A stretch of DNA of 64,000 bases. It comes from Rhinocladiella similis. Lineage: Eukaryota > Ascomycota > Eurotiomycetes > Chaetothyriales > Herpotrichiellaceae. The stretch lies in the NCBI GenBank assembly GCA_024082115.1, contig JAMRYE010000010.1:124001-188000 (forward strand), read 5' to 3'. Positions 1 to 10,715 of the stretch are shown here, one piece after another (position 1 is the stretch's first letter; every line of letters begins with the position of its first letter). Below the pieces are notes generated by a model, which made no database searches, was not told where the DNA came from, and was given only the letters and a program-made list of their open reading frames with translations. Both the position numbers and the translations under genes were made by a program.

Positions 1-853
1 GGAGGAATTAGCCAGTCTTTGTCCAATGTGACCGGCAAGGCAAATTCAGCAGTTCAGAGAGCGAAAGAAGGCAAATTGAATCGCCACAATATTCTCTGCG
101 GCATGATTGCAGACAGTCGATCCGAGGGCACGGTCGTCAATGATTTCGGCCTTGGATCACAAGCATCCGCTCTGATCATAGCAGGCTCAGGCACCACAGC
201 CACGACACTGACCTACGCCACTTGGGTCCTTTTGACATATCCTACTGTACGACATAGACTCGAAGCAGAACTTTTCAAGCTACCAGAGGGCTTTGATGAT
301 ACTACCTTAGAGCAGCTTCCTTACCTTAACGCATTCCTCACCGAGGTCCTACGTTTGTACGGATCGGCCCCGGGCGCTTTGCCTCGAACCACACCTGCAC
401 AAGGCATACGAATTGGAAATCACTTTATCCCTCCAGGCATCACGTTGACTACACAAGCCTATACGGTACACCGTGATCCATCAGTCTTTGAAAATCCAGA
501 AAGGTACGCTATGAAAGCCAAACCCTTACAACTTCCTCGAGCCCCTTGCGAGAAAGAGAGACTGACACTGATGTGTTGTGGCTAGATTTGATCCAGACAG
601 ATTCTATCAGCGTGAATTCACACCCGAGCAAAAGGCTGTATTTACGCCGTTCGGAGGAGGGACACGAGTATGTCTAGGCATTCATCTGGCGAATATGGAA
701 CTAAGGCACGGGATCACCGAATTTGTCCGTGAATGCCGGCATTTGGAGCTTTCAAAACTCACCACGCCAGAATCTATGGAGATGGAGAGCTTCTTCCTGA
801 TTGCTCCGATAGGACATAAACTGATGGTAGAAAGCACCGAGAGAGGATCATGA
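1..853 (+). CDS. Cytochrome P450 monooxygenase, 3' part
   Basis: This is the C-terminal half of a haem-thiolate P450; the reading frame is open from base 1, so the gene starts upstream of the window. Exon to 503, intron 504-585 (GT-AG, phase 2), last exon 586-853, stop TGA. Visible P450 landmarks in order are the I-helix AGSGTT oxygen-activation motif, the K-helix ExxR (EVLRLYG), the PERFDPDRF meander and the haem loop FGGGTRVCLG with the cysteine ligand. No lesion is seen in this part. It lies on the same strand as, and 3 kb from, the ABA3-like terpene synthase relic. In Botrytis the abscisic acid genes aba1 and aba2 are P450s next to aba3, so an oxidase of a terpenoid pathway is plausible, but the subfamily cannot be read from this fragment. 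Confidence 0.93.
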
Positions 854-1040
854 CGAGACTCCAGGGAATATACAGAATCGCTTGACGTAGCTTTGGTTGA
901 TATTACGTACCAGTTGGTGAAGAAAAGAGTTGGTTTTAAGACTTTTTAAGCTCGGTGGTGCCATCTTGCACTTTTGCACGTTTCATTTTCCATTCATCGA
1001 ATGAATATGATAATTCCGAACCTCTAGATCCAAGAATATC

Positions 1041-3456
1041 TTAAGAGGTTGTCGGCATGAACCAATTCTCCAAGTCGAAACATTCTAGATCTATTGAACC
1101 CATGTCAACTTGCGGCAGACTCAACATCTCGCCATCAGGTAGAACGTCGAGCATCGTCGGATGAAAGAACGGTGGCCACACATCGTACAATTGCGACTGC
1201 TGTTCAGCATCATACTGACTTGTTTCGTTGGACAAATGTGAAGGTGGTACACCTATATGTGCTTGATGATCATGTCTGCTTTGATTTGAAGCGACGTGAA
1301 CGGATTCGGCATTCTGCAGTGGAATAGAGTCCAACTGCAAATCTGTGTCCTGTCTGTCGGTTGTCATGCTGCCAACAGTCATGTCTATGTGAGCGTTTGG
1401 CATGAGATCATTTCCGTTATCGCAGTTAGTGAAAAAAGCTGCATCGGAAACTCGCGGCACAGTTGTTGTGTCCTTATCTTCGAGTCCCAGATCGTTATTC
1501 TCCTCTCCCGGGTTTGCATAGCCGTGGTCCTTGGACCGCAGAATGTCGGTAAACCCCAGGATCGAAATGCGAGCATCGACGGAATTAATCTTGAAGGCAA
1601 GCAACTTCCCGATATCAATGCTCTTTGGCTCATTCTCAAGGTCAACTGAAAGTTTCTCGTGGATGTGGTATAGAAAGCTGAACTGCTTTTGCTAATAGCA
1701 GAGGGTTAGAGAAAGATGCGTTAGCCCTGTACAACATTGTGACTTACAACTAAGGCAGCAAATTTCCAACACGGTGCCATAGACTGTATCATTCTCATGT
1801 TGTTGCTTACATTCGTGGTCGCCCGTCTCTTGATGATTGGGTTCGAGCTCCAGATAAAGGGAATTTGGACTGCACAACCGCTATAAGCGGCGTACGCTAT
1901 GAAGCTGTGTGTCATGACGAGATTAGGGTGAGCGGTAAGAGTGGCCGCGATCAATTTTGAGACAGTACCAGCGTGCTCATAAGTCTTTTGAGCGGAGGCT
2001 TGTCTAGCAGATGCCCAACTACCGTCAGATGGTGTCCAAGAAAAGAGTGGCACAACGGATGCATGCAAAGCACATATGGATTGATGATATACTGCATTCA
2101 TCAGAAGGGCCAGAGGCAGTTGATGCGTCGGCATGTCCTGTACAGACGCCGGAGTCAATCTGAATTCCGGTTTCAAGGCTGACCACCATAGGGTCAAAGC
2201 GTCGTCGAGAGCGTAGATCTCTGTGAAACGACCGCCGATACTCGATTCAGGAAGCTTGACTAATGTAAATACCATATACCTGCCCAGTTTGTCAGTAATT
2301 AGGCCTGTAAATGATGTCAGACTGAATTACCAGAGTTTGAAAACTCGAATCAACTCTGCATAGATCGATGTACCAGGCGTAGTGTTGTCGAGGGTCGCTA
2401 GACAAGTGCGAGCTTCTCCAGAGTCAAGATCAGCATCAGACATCGGTAACGGCAACTCGGAAATGTCGGTTATCTGCTCAATAAATGCGGGATTCTCTAC
2501 TAGTGCACATTGCATGAGATAACAAGCCCAGAAACGTCGCCGCCGAATTTCCGAGTCCGGAGAGTTTTGTATATGATGCTTCACAAATGAGAGACCCGTG
2601 ATATGGAGTAGATTGCAGGCGTTCGCTAGAGGCTGTGAGCTTGCGATTTTGAGTTGCCGTATCTAATAAACACGAACCTTTGTGCAAATACGACAATCTC
2701 CAGGAGCCTTGAGCGTACCAGAAGGTGCCTAAGACGCAGAAAGTTACAATGTTGTCCTCGCAAAGAGATTCTGCATCTTGAAAAACGAGTGCTCCAGCGC
2801 GCTTAGCCCATTCAATCATGAATCCATGGTCACGGAGAGGCGCTTCCCCGTTCTCGGTACGATAGAAACTATGCGAGTTCAATCAGTGAGTATGTTTCAT
2901 GTTGTGGCGTGTGAACAGATGTAAAGTACTTAGCAGCATAGGCGCAGACACTCAGGATAAGATGAGGCTCAACTGTACCCGCCACAAGTGATTCGAGAAA
3001 CCGATCTTTGCGCAGGAGGAGACTAGCGTTGTAGGAGTTCTCAAAGTACACATCCACCAGGGTGTACATTAGAGATTCTGCGATTCCAAGATAAGGACTA
3101 CGGCTTCGCATTGAAAGCATCGCAGGCAGGTCAGGGAGGGAGTAGTCTTTTGGAACACTTTGCCTGGGATCGTTTCGGGCCTTGGAATGGTTCTCGGATG
3201 AAGCGCCTTCGCTGGCAGCAGTTCTCGGATCCGCAATAAAGCGCAAAGGTCGCGCAGTTGAAATTATTGGTGCATAGACACAACTCCTTCGTAGTCTTGC
3301 ACACCTAACACATACTGGTCGCTCGCCTGAACAGCGTATCTGTTGTGGTTGTCTTTAACTCTCATCTTCACTATCAATTGGCGAGGAGATGCACGCTACC
3401 TTTTGATTTTTGCAGGCAGTGCAAGCGCTCGTTGGCCGTCCTCTACGGGACAACAT
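1041..3456 (-). CDS. Zn2Cys6 transcription factor with fungal_trans domain
   Basis: Six exons on the minus strand: 3456-3400, 3339-2930, 2868-2678, 2625-2331, 2279-1748 and 1691-1041. Introns are 52-61 bp and the spliced frame closes to 711 aa. The first ATG in frame is at 3456. The N-terminal binuclear zinc cluster has six cysteines at residues 12, 15, 22, 29, 32 and 39, split by intron 1 just after the second cysteine pair's basic stretch (KNQK/IRC). The middle carries the fungal_trans (PF04082) signature around IRRRRFWACYLMQ. The C-terminal 220 residues are acidic and low complexity, as in activation regions. It sits between the P450 and the ABA3-like relic, so it was probably their pathway regulator; that role is inferred. 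No disruption is seen. Confidence 0.88.
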
Positions 3457-4131
3457 GAGGAATTGTAGAAGCGCTCTCGTTCTGAGAACGAATGACCCGT
3501 TCGAAGTCTTGGTTCCCGACAAAACCGTAGTCGTCAAAGAATGTCTTAGGTTAGTCGCTCAAACCTGTTTGTTAGTCTCGCTACGTTGTAAATGGTTGTG
3601 AAAGAAATTGTATTGGTGATGATTTGAGCAAAGGTGCTGCCCCGGACCAGAAGGGGTAGGCTAGTTATAGGCTTGTCCACTTCCGCCGAATTCCTGCTCG
3701 TGTGCCATGTGCGGCTATCTCGTGATGCCCTGAGCCCGCCAAGTAACAGAACGGACGAAATGCGGAGCAAGATCGTAAGACCGGTCCTTAACAGCGGGGA
3801 ATATTTATGCCCAGACGTTACGGAGTATAGCTATGGAGTCTATAGAAGCTAGAAGAAATCGAGGTCACATGAAAGATCAGTAATTTGATTATAGCAGCGG
3901 TGAAAAGAATGGACTAACTCAATGTCAAGGAGGCACTAACTTACTGTACCTAGCAGCCAGAAACAACCATCTGTGTTGAATGGCCGAGTTGCGGACACTC
4001 TGTCGGCTAGGTCTTTACCATTCTCGTCACAACACTCATCACTTTACTAGCCTCACTAGACTCCCTGTCACTCATTGCACCGCCTCATAGAGTCGCCTAG
4101 AGCTAAATCACTACCTGTCAAAAGCAGCGGC
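3457..4131. other. Intergenic region upstream of regulator and terpene synthase relic
   Basis: No supported gene. The N-terminal portion expected for an ABA3-type synthase was looked for here in all plus frames and not found; the frame in line with the relic is closed by TAG codons at 4048 and 4057. The stretch would hold the promoter of the minus-strand regulator and any leftover 5' sequence of the relic. Confidence 0.6.
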
Positions 4132-5067
4132 GATGACCTTTTCAAAGGCACACCGGGCCAGTGTTTTTGCATCCGTTCTAGCTTTACATGAATATGCTGC
4201 TCAACTTCAGTGCAATAGTGACGCCATGGCACGCGACCTCCGTGTTTTCTCCTCATCGTGGCAGAGAAGACGGGCCCCCGTCGAGAAGGGGAGATCTTTC
4301 GGCGATATGTCAATGCTCTGGCCCGGTCACCAAGGCAGTGGTTTCGCATGCGGGACGGAGACGCACTTGCCCGGTTTACTATTGCTGCTGCAATGGCATG
4401 CAACGACCTGGATGATGTCTACTTTTCGGACGCGCAATTTGAGATTCTGACCGAGCTGGCAGACACGTTGTATGATGCCGTCGCTTTCTTCAAACACCGT
4501 TCTGAGGGTGAGACCAACAGCACCTTCGCCTACGTCCCAGTTGAATTGCGTGTTCACATCGAGAGCCTATGGGCTCTGGATACTTGCTGGGCAATGAAGC
4601 CCAAACATCGACACGTTGTCAATTTCATACGAAATATCGGAGGCTCTATTCACATGGTGGTGCGGCGGTATCGTTTTGTGGAAGAAAATTTGACTATCAG
4701 CAGCTCCGAGACGGCAAAGATTATCGACGAAGCTCGCCGCCGTGTAAAGCTTTGGAACCGTGTCGATGCAAAGGAGAAAGGAAAGAGCAAAGATTCCCTA
4801 GATGTTCCGCGCTATAAGAGTCTCGTCAGAAATTCTCACGAAGAGTTGATGTATCACGAGCTAAATGAGTTTCTTGAGGACAGCGATGGAGCAACTTGCA
4901 CGAACTGCAACTTTCGCCAGACCCACGGAGCTGAAAATATTCATCGTTTCCGCGGCGTAGAACTATGCAAAAAATGCAAGGTTGCGTAGGGGAACTATAT
5001 CCAATCGTTCCCTAAGCGCACCTTGAAGGCTTTCCCAGAGCTTGAAGGTCTAGATAGCTTCACTTAG
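4132..5067 (+). pseudogene. aba3: ABA3-like sesquiterpene synthase (alpha-ionylideneethane synthase type), decayed
   Basis: The protein segments match the unusual, non-canonical sesquiterpene synthase of fungal abscisic acid biosynthesis (Botrytis ABA3) as I remember it: FRRYVNALA, WFRMRDGDALARF, CNDLDDVYF, GETNSTFAY and a C-terminal CTNC...CKKC pair. Known function of the family is cyclisation of farnesyl diphosphate to alpha-ionylideneethane. Seen here: exon 4132-4160, an intron at 4161-4218 whose removal joins LFKGTPG to HDAMARDL, then a reading-frame break in the T-run at 4245-4248 (one T too few) separating DLRVF from LLIVAEK. The long frame runs 4249-4989 and ends at TAG 4987-4989, where the family has Trp; the same frame continues with family-like residues (AFPEL) to a TAG at 5065-5067. 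The N-terminal portion is missing. Hence truncated, frameshifted and nonsense-mutated. Identification is from memory of the family. Confidence 0.72.
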
Positions 5068-5672
5068 GTCGAAAACAGAACTAAGTGAATAATTTAAAAG
5101 AGAATGTAACAGAAACAATCTACAGACTATACTGTTCAAAGTATGAGAGGGACAAGATCATCCTAATTTCGCACATACCCCGCTAGTTGAATACCGGATT
5201 CTAGAAATGGTCAGAAAATATGGGTTTGTCTTTCGGAACGTTTCTCGAGCTACAGATGTGATATTGTTATGTGAAAAAGAAGGCCGTTCATGAACTCCTT
5301 GACAAAAAACGAATATTTACTCCGATCGGCCGTAATGCACGTCAGTTCAATACATAGTATCTGTCAAAACGTGTTTCCTTCCCAGATGGGCGGTGCGTGG
5401 AAACGGAAACAAAAGATAATCTCTCATACGCTTTCTTCTTCTTGGTTGGACCACAACCACTTCAGGGTTCGAGAAGCATAGTAATAGCATTGCCAGCTAT
5501 CAAAAAGTAAGGCTAACCCCTCTCTGCTGGAGCCACGATCTGTATGAATGACCTTCCCAGTGCCGGTGTATGCTCGAGGAAGTAGCTTTCCGTCACGAGA
5601 AACTTCTGGTTCCTTATTTCTAGTACCGAGATAGAAATGGCCCATTTGCCTCGATCTATTAACGATGATAAA
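5068..5672. other. Intergenic region, no gene seen
   Basis: Lies between the ends of the terpene synthase relic and the minus-strand FAD oxidoreductase, so it holds two 3' regions. It is AT-rich near 5070-5160 and 5260-5290. I see no gene or repeat. Confidence 0.5.
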
Positions 5673-7388
5673 TTAATAACCCGAAATATCCGGCCACGTC
5701 GTCTCAATACCTTCCTGGAGCAGAATTTCGTGGAACTCGTCGAACTTAACTTTGTCGCCTTGTATATCTTGTGGATGGAGGTGTGTGTCTAGGCAATACG
5801 CCGCCAACAAGCCCGCTACTTCACCAATATTCCACTCGACTGGATGCAAGCGGTAGCAGCCATTTGTAATGTGCGTGGTTCCAACATTCTTACAGCCCGC
5901 GAGGAGATTGCTTCGTTGTTGTGGAATCAGTGCGCCCAGAGGGATCTGGAATGGGCAGCATGCGACGTCGATATAGCTATCTCCACCAGTCGAAGGGTGT
6001 AGATCAATCCGGTACATGCCTATGCCGACACTGTCTGGATACTGCACTGCACCTCTGGTGCCTCGGATTTCCAGAGAAAGATCTTGCTCCACAATTGTCG
6101 TAACCGCTTTGATGCGACGACTCTCCCGGATATAAGGCGCCATCGCGAGACCATGCTCGGTGCCAGTAATATCGCCCCTAAGTCGTAGCCCCGGATAGCC
6201 CTTACCCTTGCCATCTGCTCGTGGGCATTCAGTCTGTAAATAATATAGCATGCTATAAGAAAGCGAGGCGGCCTCAGTCAGCCGGGCTTCTAGGTCCTGC
6301 TCAGATACGTCGATTATCGACTTCTGAAAATAATCGATCATGGGCCAGTTAACGAGGCAGATGTCGGATTGATAAGCTCCGTGAATGAAGTTATCACGCG
6401 CCGCTATGCGGCGAAAGGTCCATAGATTCATATCTCCACCAGATTGCCGCTGGTCAGCACAGACTGCGGCAGGGTCGTCGTTGATGTTGGGTGTGAACTC
6501 TCGCTCCACGAGCTCGAGTGTTCGAGGATGGGGCGCCACAAGGCCAATGAGTGGTGCACCCCAGAATTCCGGCTGGTACTTGCGCCAGTAATCGTATGAG
6601 ACAGGTTTGGGAATGGTGTGGTCTTCTCCATCAATGTGGTCAACAGCAAAGCAGATAGAAACCGCTTGAGAGTTATCCGGGCTAGCCTCTAGTGGTGCAT
6701 TAGGCTCGCCCGTATCCTTGCGAGACTCAAAGCCGGTAACATAGGGAGTGCCAGTCAAGGGAAGGAGGTCGCCTAACTCGGTAGAGTCAATCACATAGTC
6801 TGCATAAACGGCGAAAGTGTCACCGGAGTCGAGACGGCGAAACTCCACAGCTTCAATTTGTCCGCCATACATGCGAGACGAGGTTGGCCTGACCTTTTTT
6901 ATGACCGTAAGCTGTCCAGAACCCAGGAAAGGTGAAAGCATCGCATCAATGACAGCTACTGCAACCCGGGGTTCGTGGCAGAGCTTGCTGACATAACCAG
7001 CGCCAGGATTGAGGTACGGTCTTTTTGCAGCCTCTTTGGTCAATGGGAAATGGTCGCAGTAATACTGCCTGATCCCGTCACGCAGCGCTCGATACGATCG
7101 AGTGATGCCAAATTGCTCAACCCAGGTATGCTCATCCGGTGGAACGGCTTGACTCGTCAGTTGTCCTCCCAACCATTCGTACTCATCCGTCAGGACGACT
7201 CGCCGTCCTCGTCGTAAGGCCCCGAGTGCCGCAGCAACACCTCCCAAGCCGCCACCGGCAACTAGAATCTCCGTGGAGAGCGTTCGATTTTTCAGATATC
7301 CTCCATGCCATTTCGGCATGGAATCGGCTATGTCGGCCGTAGCACGCTTGAGAGGGTTCGGTCGCGAATCGTAGCCTAGATCGCCCAT
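5673..7388 (-). CDS. FAD-dependent oxidoreductase (FAD_oxidored family)
   Basis: A single-exon protein of 571 aa starting at ATG 7388. The N-terminus has a Rossmann dinucleotide-binding loop (VAGGGLGGVAAALGAL, GxGxxG at residues 45-50) ending in an acidic residue after the second strand (VVLTDE), followed by WLGGQLTSQ, a signature of the PF12831 FAD_oxidored family. A second conserved segment, DSTELGDLLPL, lies near the middle. There is no signal peptide, so cytosolic action is likely. The substrate cannot be read from sequence; relatives in microbes often sit in carbohydrate or organic-acid catabolic loci. It is divergent from a Zn2Cys6 regulator 483 bp away and is followed on the other side of that regulator by a sugar-type transporter, which supports a catabolic role. 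Confidence 0.88.
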   Translation of the reverse strand: MGDLGYDSRPNPLKRATADIADSMPKWHGGYLKNRTLSTEILVAGGGLGGVAAALGALRRGRRVVLTDEYEWLGGQLTSQAVPPDEHTWVEQFGITRSYRALRDGIRQYYCDHFPLTKEAAKRPYLNPGAGYVSKLCHEPRVAVAVIDAMLSPFLGSGQLTVIKKVRPTSSRMYGGQIEAVEFRRLDSGDTFAVYADYVIDSTELGDLLPLTGTPYVTGFESRKDTGEPNAPLEASPDNSQAVSICFAVDHIDGEDHTIPKPVSYDYWRKYQPEFWGAPLIGLVAPHPRTLELVEREFTPNINDDPAAVCADQRQSGGDMNLWTFRRIAARDNFIHGAYQSDICLVNWPMIDYFQKSIIDVSEQDLEARLTEAASLSYSMLYYLQTECPRADGKGKGYPGLRLRGDITGTEHGLAMAPYIRESRRIKAVTTIVEQDLSLEIRGTRGAVQYPDSVGIGMYRIDLHPSTGGDSYIDVACCPFQIPLGALIPQQRSNLLAGCKNVGTTHITNGCYRLHPVEWNIGEVAGLLAAYCLDTHLHPQDIQGDKVKFDEFHEILLQEGIETTWPDISGY

Positions 7389-7871
7389 ATTGTTGAAGTA
7401 GCGTGGTACAAGGTAATGAGTAGGAAGAGGGCATTGCCTGTATTTAAGTCATTGTTGTAGAGGCCAATGTAATTGCGCTTTTGTCCTATTTCTCTTATGC
7501 CCGGTTCAAGGTGATTAGGGTTAGTACGGGTCATAACAAATCCTCTTCGAGTATTGATCACCGAACGTTGGCGTCGCAGCTTGCCGAGACTCCCCATGGA
7601 ATCCTGAGGGACCAGGGGAAGGAGACAAGCCGTCCTGTAGTCGAATAACAAAGCGGCAAGTAGAAGCTGTTTTAGGCTAAGTTTGGCTTCCTCAAGGTCC
7701 ATGCGTCTCTAAATATTGAGCTGCCTTCAAATACCGAGACTCCCCGAACCCCGCCGAGTGAATCCTCTATCTCATCTAATCCCCAAGGAAACCCTCCATA
7801 CCTCGACTAAAGTGCTGCGGCAGCCGACACACTATTGCAATTCATGTTCCAGACTACTTCTGGCCCAAGTC
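7389..7871. promoter_or_regulatory. Divergent promoter region between FAD oxidoreductase and regulator
   Basis: A 483 bp shared 5' region of the FAD oxidoreductase (minus) and the Zn2Cys6 regulator (plus). The arrangement suggests co-regulation. I could not assign a specific operator by eye. Confidence 0.4.
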
Positions 7872-10020
7872 ATGACATCGGAGCATGACTTAAGCCTCTC
7901 TGGTGGCGAGGAAGATCGTTCCAGCGGCAACAAACGCTCACGGAAGCCCCACGGTGATCCACGATATCCCAGGAAAAGAAGTCTCAGAGCGTGCCTTGTA
8001 TGCCGCTCCAGGAAAACCAAGTGCGATAATGTGCGACCAATTTGTGGCTTTTGTGCTTCTGTCGGAGCCCAATGCTCGTATGACGACAAGCCTGACAAGG
8101 ATCATTCCTCGTAAGAATAGTCTTCTATTGATCCATGGCGCGTGTATTGCATACACACTTGAACTAATTTTCGATCAGCTTCGACCTTGGCACTTTAGAG
8201 ATCCTTCGTCGGCTTGGTAAGATAGCCGAGTCCCAAGATGATCTATTCAGCTTGGTCCGGACTCTTTCAGACTTAAGACGCCAACACATGAGCCCGGAGC
8301 TTTCACCACGCACTCCAGGGCTATCACATTACCACGGAACTAGAAATGTTACTGAGATCAATGAACTTTTAGCTACACCTTTTCAGCCTAACGAAGTCGA
8401 TGATTGGTTTGGTCCTCAGGTGGGCTCGACCCCGTCTACCACCGCCGGAAATACCAATGTCGCCGCGGTGAGATGGCTGGACGTTCTGACCAACGATGTC
8501 GCACGGGAAGCTCTTTCTGAATCTCGTGTGGCCCTTGATCGAGATTGTGGCCCTCTTGACCTCTCCAGCCAGTATGGTCAGAATGGTTCAACTCCTTTAC
8601 AGCGTGCCACTAGAATTGTTGACAATTGTTTGTCTAATCTGTCTGGCGCATTAGAACTCGGAGGACAAGGACCCCAAGCCCTGTCTGCCGTGATTCCTGC
8701 TGATGATAACTCTTCATGGCAATCACGTGAAGATATCGCCCTATTGCCAGAGGAAGAGACTCTCTTCGCAGACTTTTTGCGTCGAATCAGCTCGTGGGTA
8801 TGGTGACTCCTATGACAAGCTTCTTATGCACCGCTGAACAGCAGATCTAGTTTGAGCCTTTCGATCTTACGCGTAAATTTTCCACCCAGGTCCCGCATTT
8901 GGCCATCAGGAATGCCGGCTTGATGAATGCCATCCTGGCGTTGTCTTGTTATCATTCCCTCTTGCGGGAATCAAGGCATGAGTCACAGGAGTCGGATCAA
9001 CGCCCAGCGTTGCAATACTATTACCAAGTACTGCACTATATTCAAAAGGCCATGCAGTTCCCGTCCTATCGAAATAGTCTGGAATTGATGGCGACGACCA
9101 TCATTATATCGACTTACGAAATGCTTCACGGCGCGTCTAACGACTGGCAACGTCACCTGCAAGGCGTTTTCTGGATCCTCAGGTCTCGACAAATTGAAGT
9201 AGAAGAAGCAAGCCTCGAGAGTACAACATGGTGGGCTTGGCTGCAGCAGGACGTTTGGGCAGCATTCCGCGAACGGCGCAGAACTTACAGTACTTGGCAG
9301 CCGAAGAAGTTGTGCTCGGAGCTCAACAGCTATGACCTTGCTGCCCGCGCGCTCTGGATCCTAGCTCAAGTCGTTAACTTTTGTGCTAATGACCATGACA
9401 GCCAGGCAGATAATCGGTTCCGAGAGCGTCTTGGCTGGGCAGATCAACTTCAGCATTTGCTACAGGAATGGAAATCTTGCCTGACGGTCGAATTCTCCCC
9501 ACTGCCCTCTCTAGGTCTAGAGAAATCAAAGGCCTTCGAACCTCGGTTGATACACCCTCAGGCCTATGGTAACTCTCCTTTGTCGCCGTATAGATATGTC
9601 GGTTACACTAATACCTGTTACAGCCTTGGCCATGCAGGTCCACCATGCGTCTCAAATACTCCTCTACGCCAACAAGCCTTGCCTGGGAGGGCTAGACGTG
9701 TTCTTTCGACGACAAGCATTAATCCAAGAAAGTGTCGAGGTCGTTTGCGGAATTGGTCTCACTCTCACAGAAGACGCGCCGAGTATACTGGTATCCCAAT
9801 GCGTGTTTATAGGTGAGCTGGAGAATTGCACGCCAATAATGACTACCGACTAATCCATGAATAAGCCGGGTTGTTCACTCGGGATTCCGAACAGAGAGCT
9901 TGTGTCTTGGAACTGCTTGATTCGTGTTGGAAACGATCCCGATGGCCTTTGGTCTCCCTTTCAACTGAGCTCGAACAGGCTTGGAAAGCCCCTGAGGACG
10001 TATGGGTCAACAAGCAGTAG
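7872..10020 (+). CDS. Zn2Cys6 transcription factor, Fungal_trans_2 type
   Basis: Five exons: 7872-8110, 8179-8797, 8851-9568, 9624-9812 and 9866-10020; introns 53-68 bp; 639 aa, frame closed. ATG 7872 is the first in-frame Met. A basic N-terminal tract (KRSRKPHGD) precedes a canonical zinc cluster with cysteines at residues 41, 44, 51, 58, 61 and 68. The rest matches the PF11951 regulator architecture: a WFEPFDL-type entry, VPHLAIRNAGLMNAILALS, and TIIISTYEMLHG. Nuclear DNA-binding regulator. It lies between the divergent FAD oxidoreductase and the downstream sugar porter, so it is the likely local activator of both (inference). No lesion seen. Confidence 0.9.
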
Positions 10021-10715
10021 TCGCAGTACGACGTCTACTCTCGTAATGTATTGTCGTGGCACGGTTACATTTGCTTGCTCCTTTCAAGATAGCTTTTGCC
10101 TTTATGAACGAACATTCCATGTTTGAGCAACAATCTGACTTTTCCAAACCACTTATTTGCTAGACACCATTTGAAGTCTCTCTGACTAGGTATCAGGCCT
10201 GTAGAACCAGCCCAGCCTCGGCCTTGGATTCTGGATAGTGGATGCCAGATCAGCCCCAACCTGCTTGACTTCGCGCAGTCAGGTGAAACATGTGGCAAGG
10301 TCTAGCCACCCGCACAAGTTCAGCCTCGGCGGGGCTTGACTCGGGCCACTACCCGAGAGTCCCCGGCCCCAATGCGCCAAGTAAATCCTTTTTTATACAT
10401 TACAGATAATAAGCCCTGGGGAAGATCTAGACTTTTAGCAAACTACTCACTGCCGACAGTCCCCGGGGTGAAAATTGCGACTTCTCTTCCCCGGACATGG
10501 GGTTATGCCTGTGACCTTTGGCACCCCAGGCTCTTCTTCATTTGATTATACAAGTGTGGAAGGCCATGCCCCTCTCCAAGTGTATATATAAATGGTTAGC
10601 AGTTACGGTTGCAGCGGGCTCAGTTTATCCTGCGTGCCACCGCATTTACAGGAATAGAGTCTACCTCGGGGCGGACTGAGACTAGACCCGTCATAGGAAC
10701 AGCTTCTCAACAGCA
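10021..10715. promoter_or_regulatory. Promoter region of sugar transporter
   Basis: A 695 bp region between the regulator stop and the transporter ATG. It contains a TATA-like run TATATATAA at 10583-10591, about 125 bp before the ATG, and several C/G-rich CreA-like motifs listed separately. No gene seen. Confidence 0.45.
10329..10468. promoter_or_regulatory. Cluster of CreA-like SYGGRG motifs
   Basis: GCGGGG at 10329-10334, CTGGGG at 10416-10421 and a palindromic CCCCGGGG at 10461-10468 match the SYGGRG consensus of the carbon-catabolite repressor CreA. They lie 250-390 bp upstream of the sugar porter start. Paired sites are typical of functional CreA control, but the motif is short and GC-rich, so this is only suggestive. 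Confidence 0.3.

Noticed and set aside
1094..1649. Plus-strand frames opposite the last exon of the regulator
   Set aside because: They are antisense shadows of a well-supported exon.
3280..3400. Suspected frameshift inside the zinc cluster of the regulator at 1041-3456
   Set aside because: On recounting, the exon from 3339 keeps all six cysteines and the downstream body in one frame; the apparent extra base came from misreading a line boundary.
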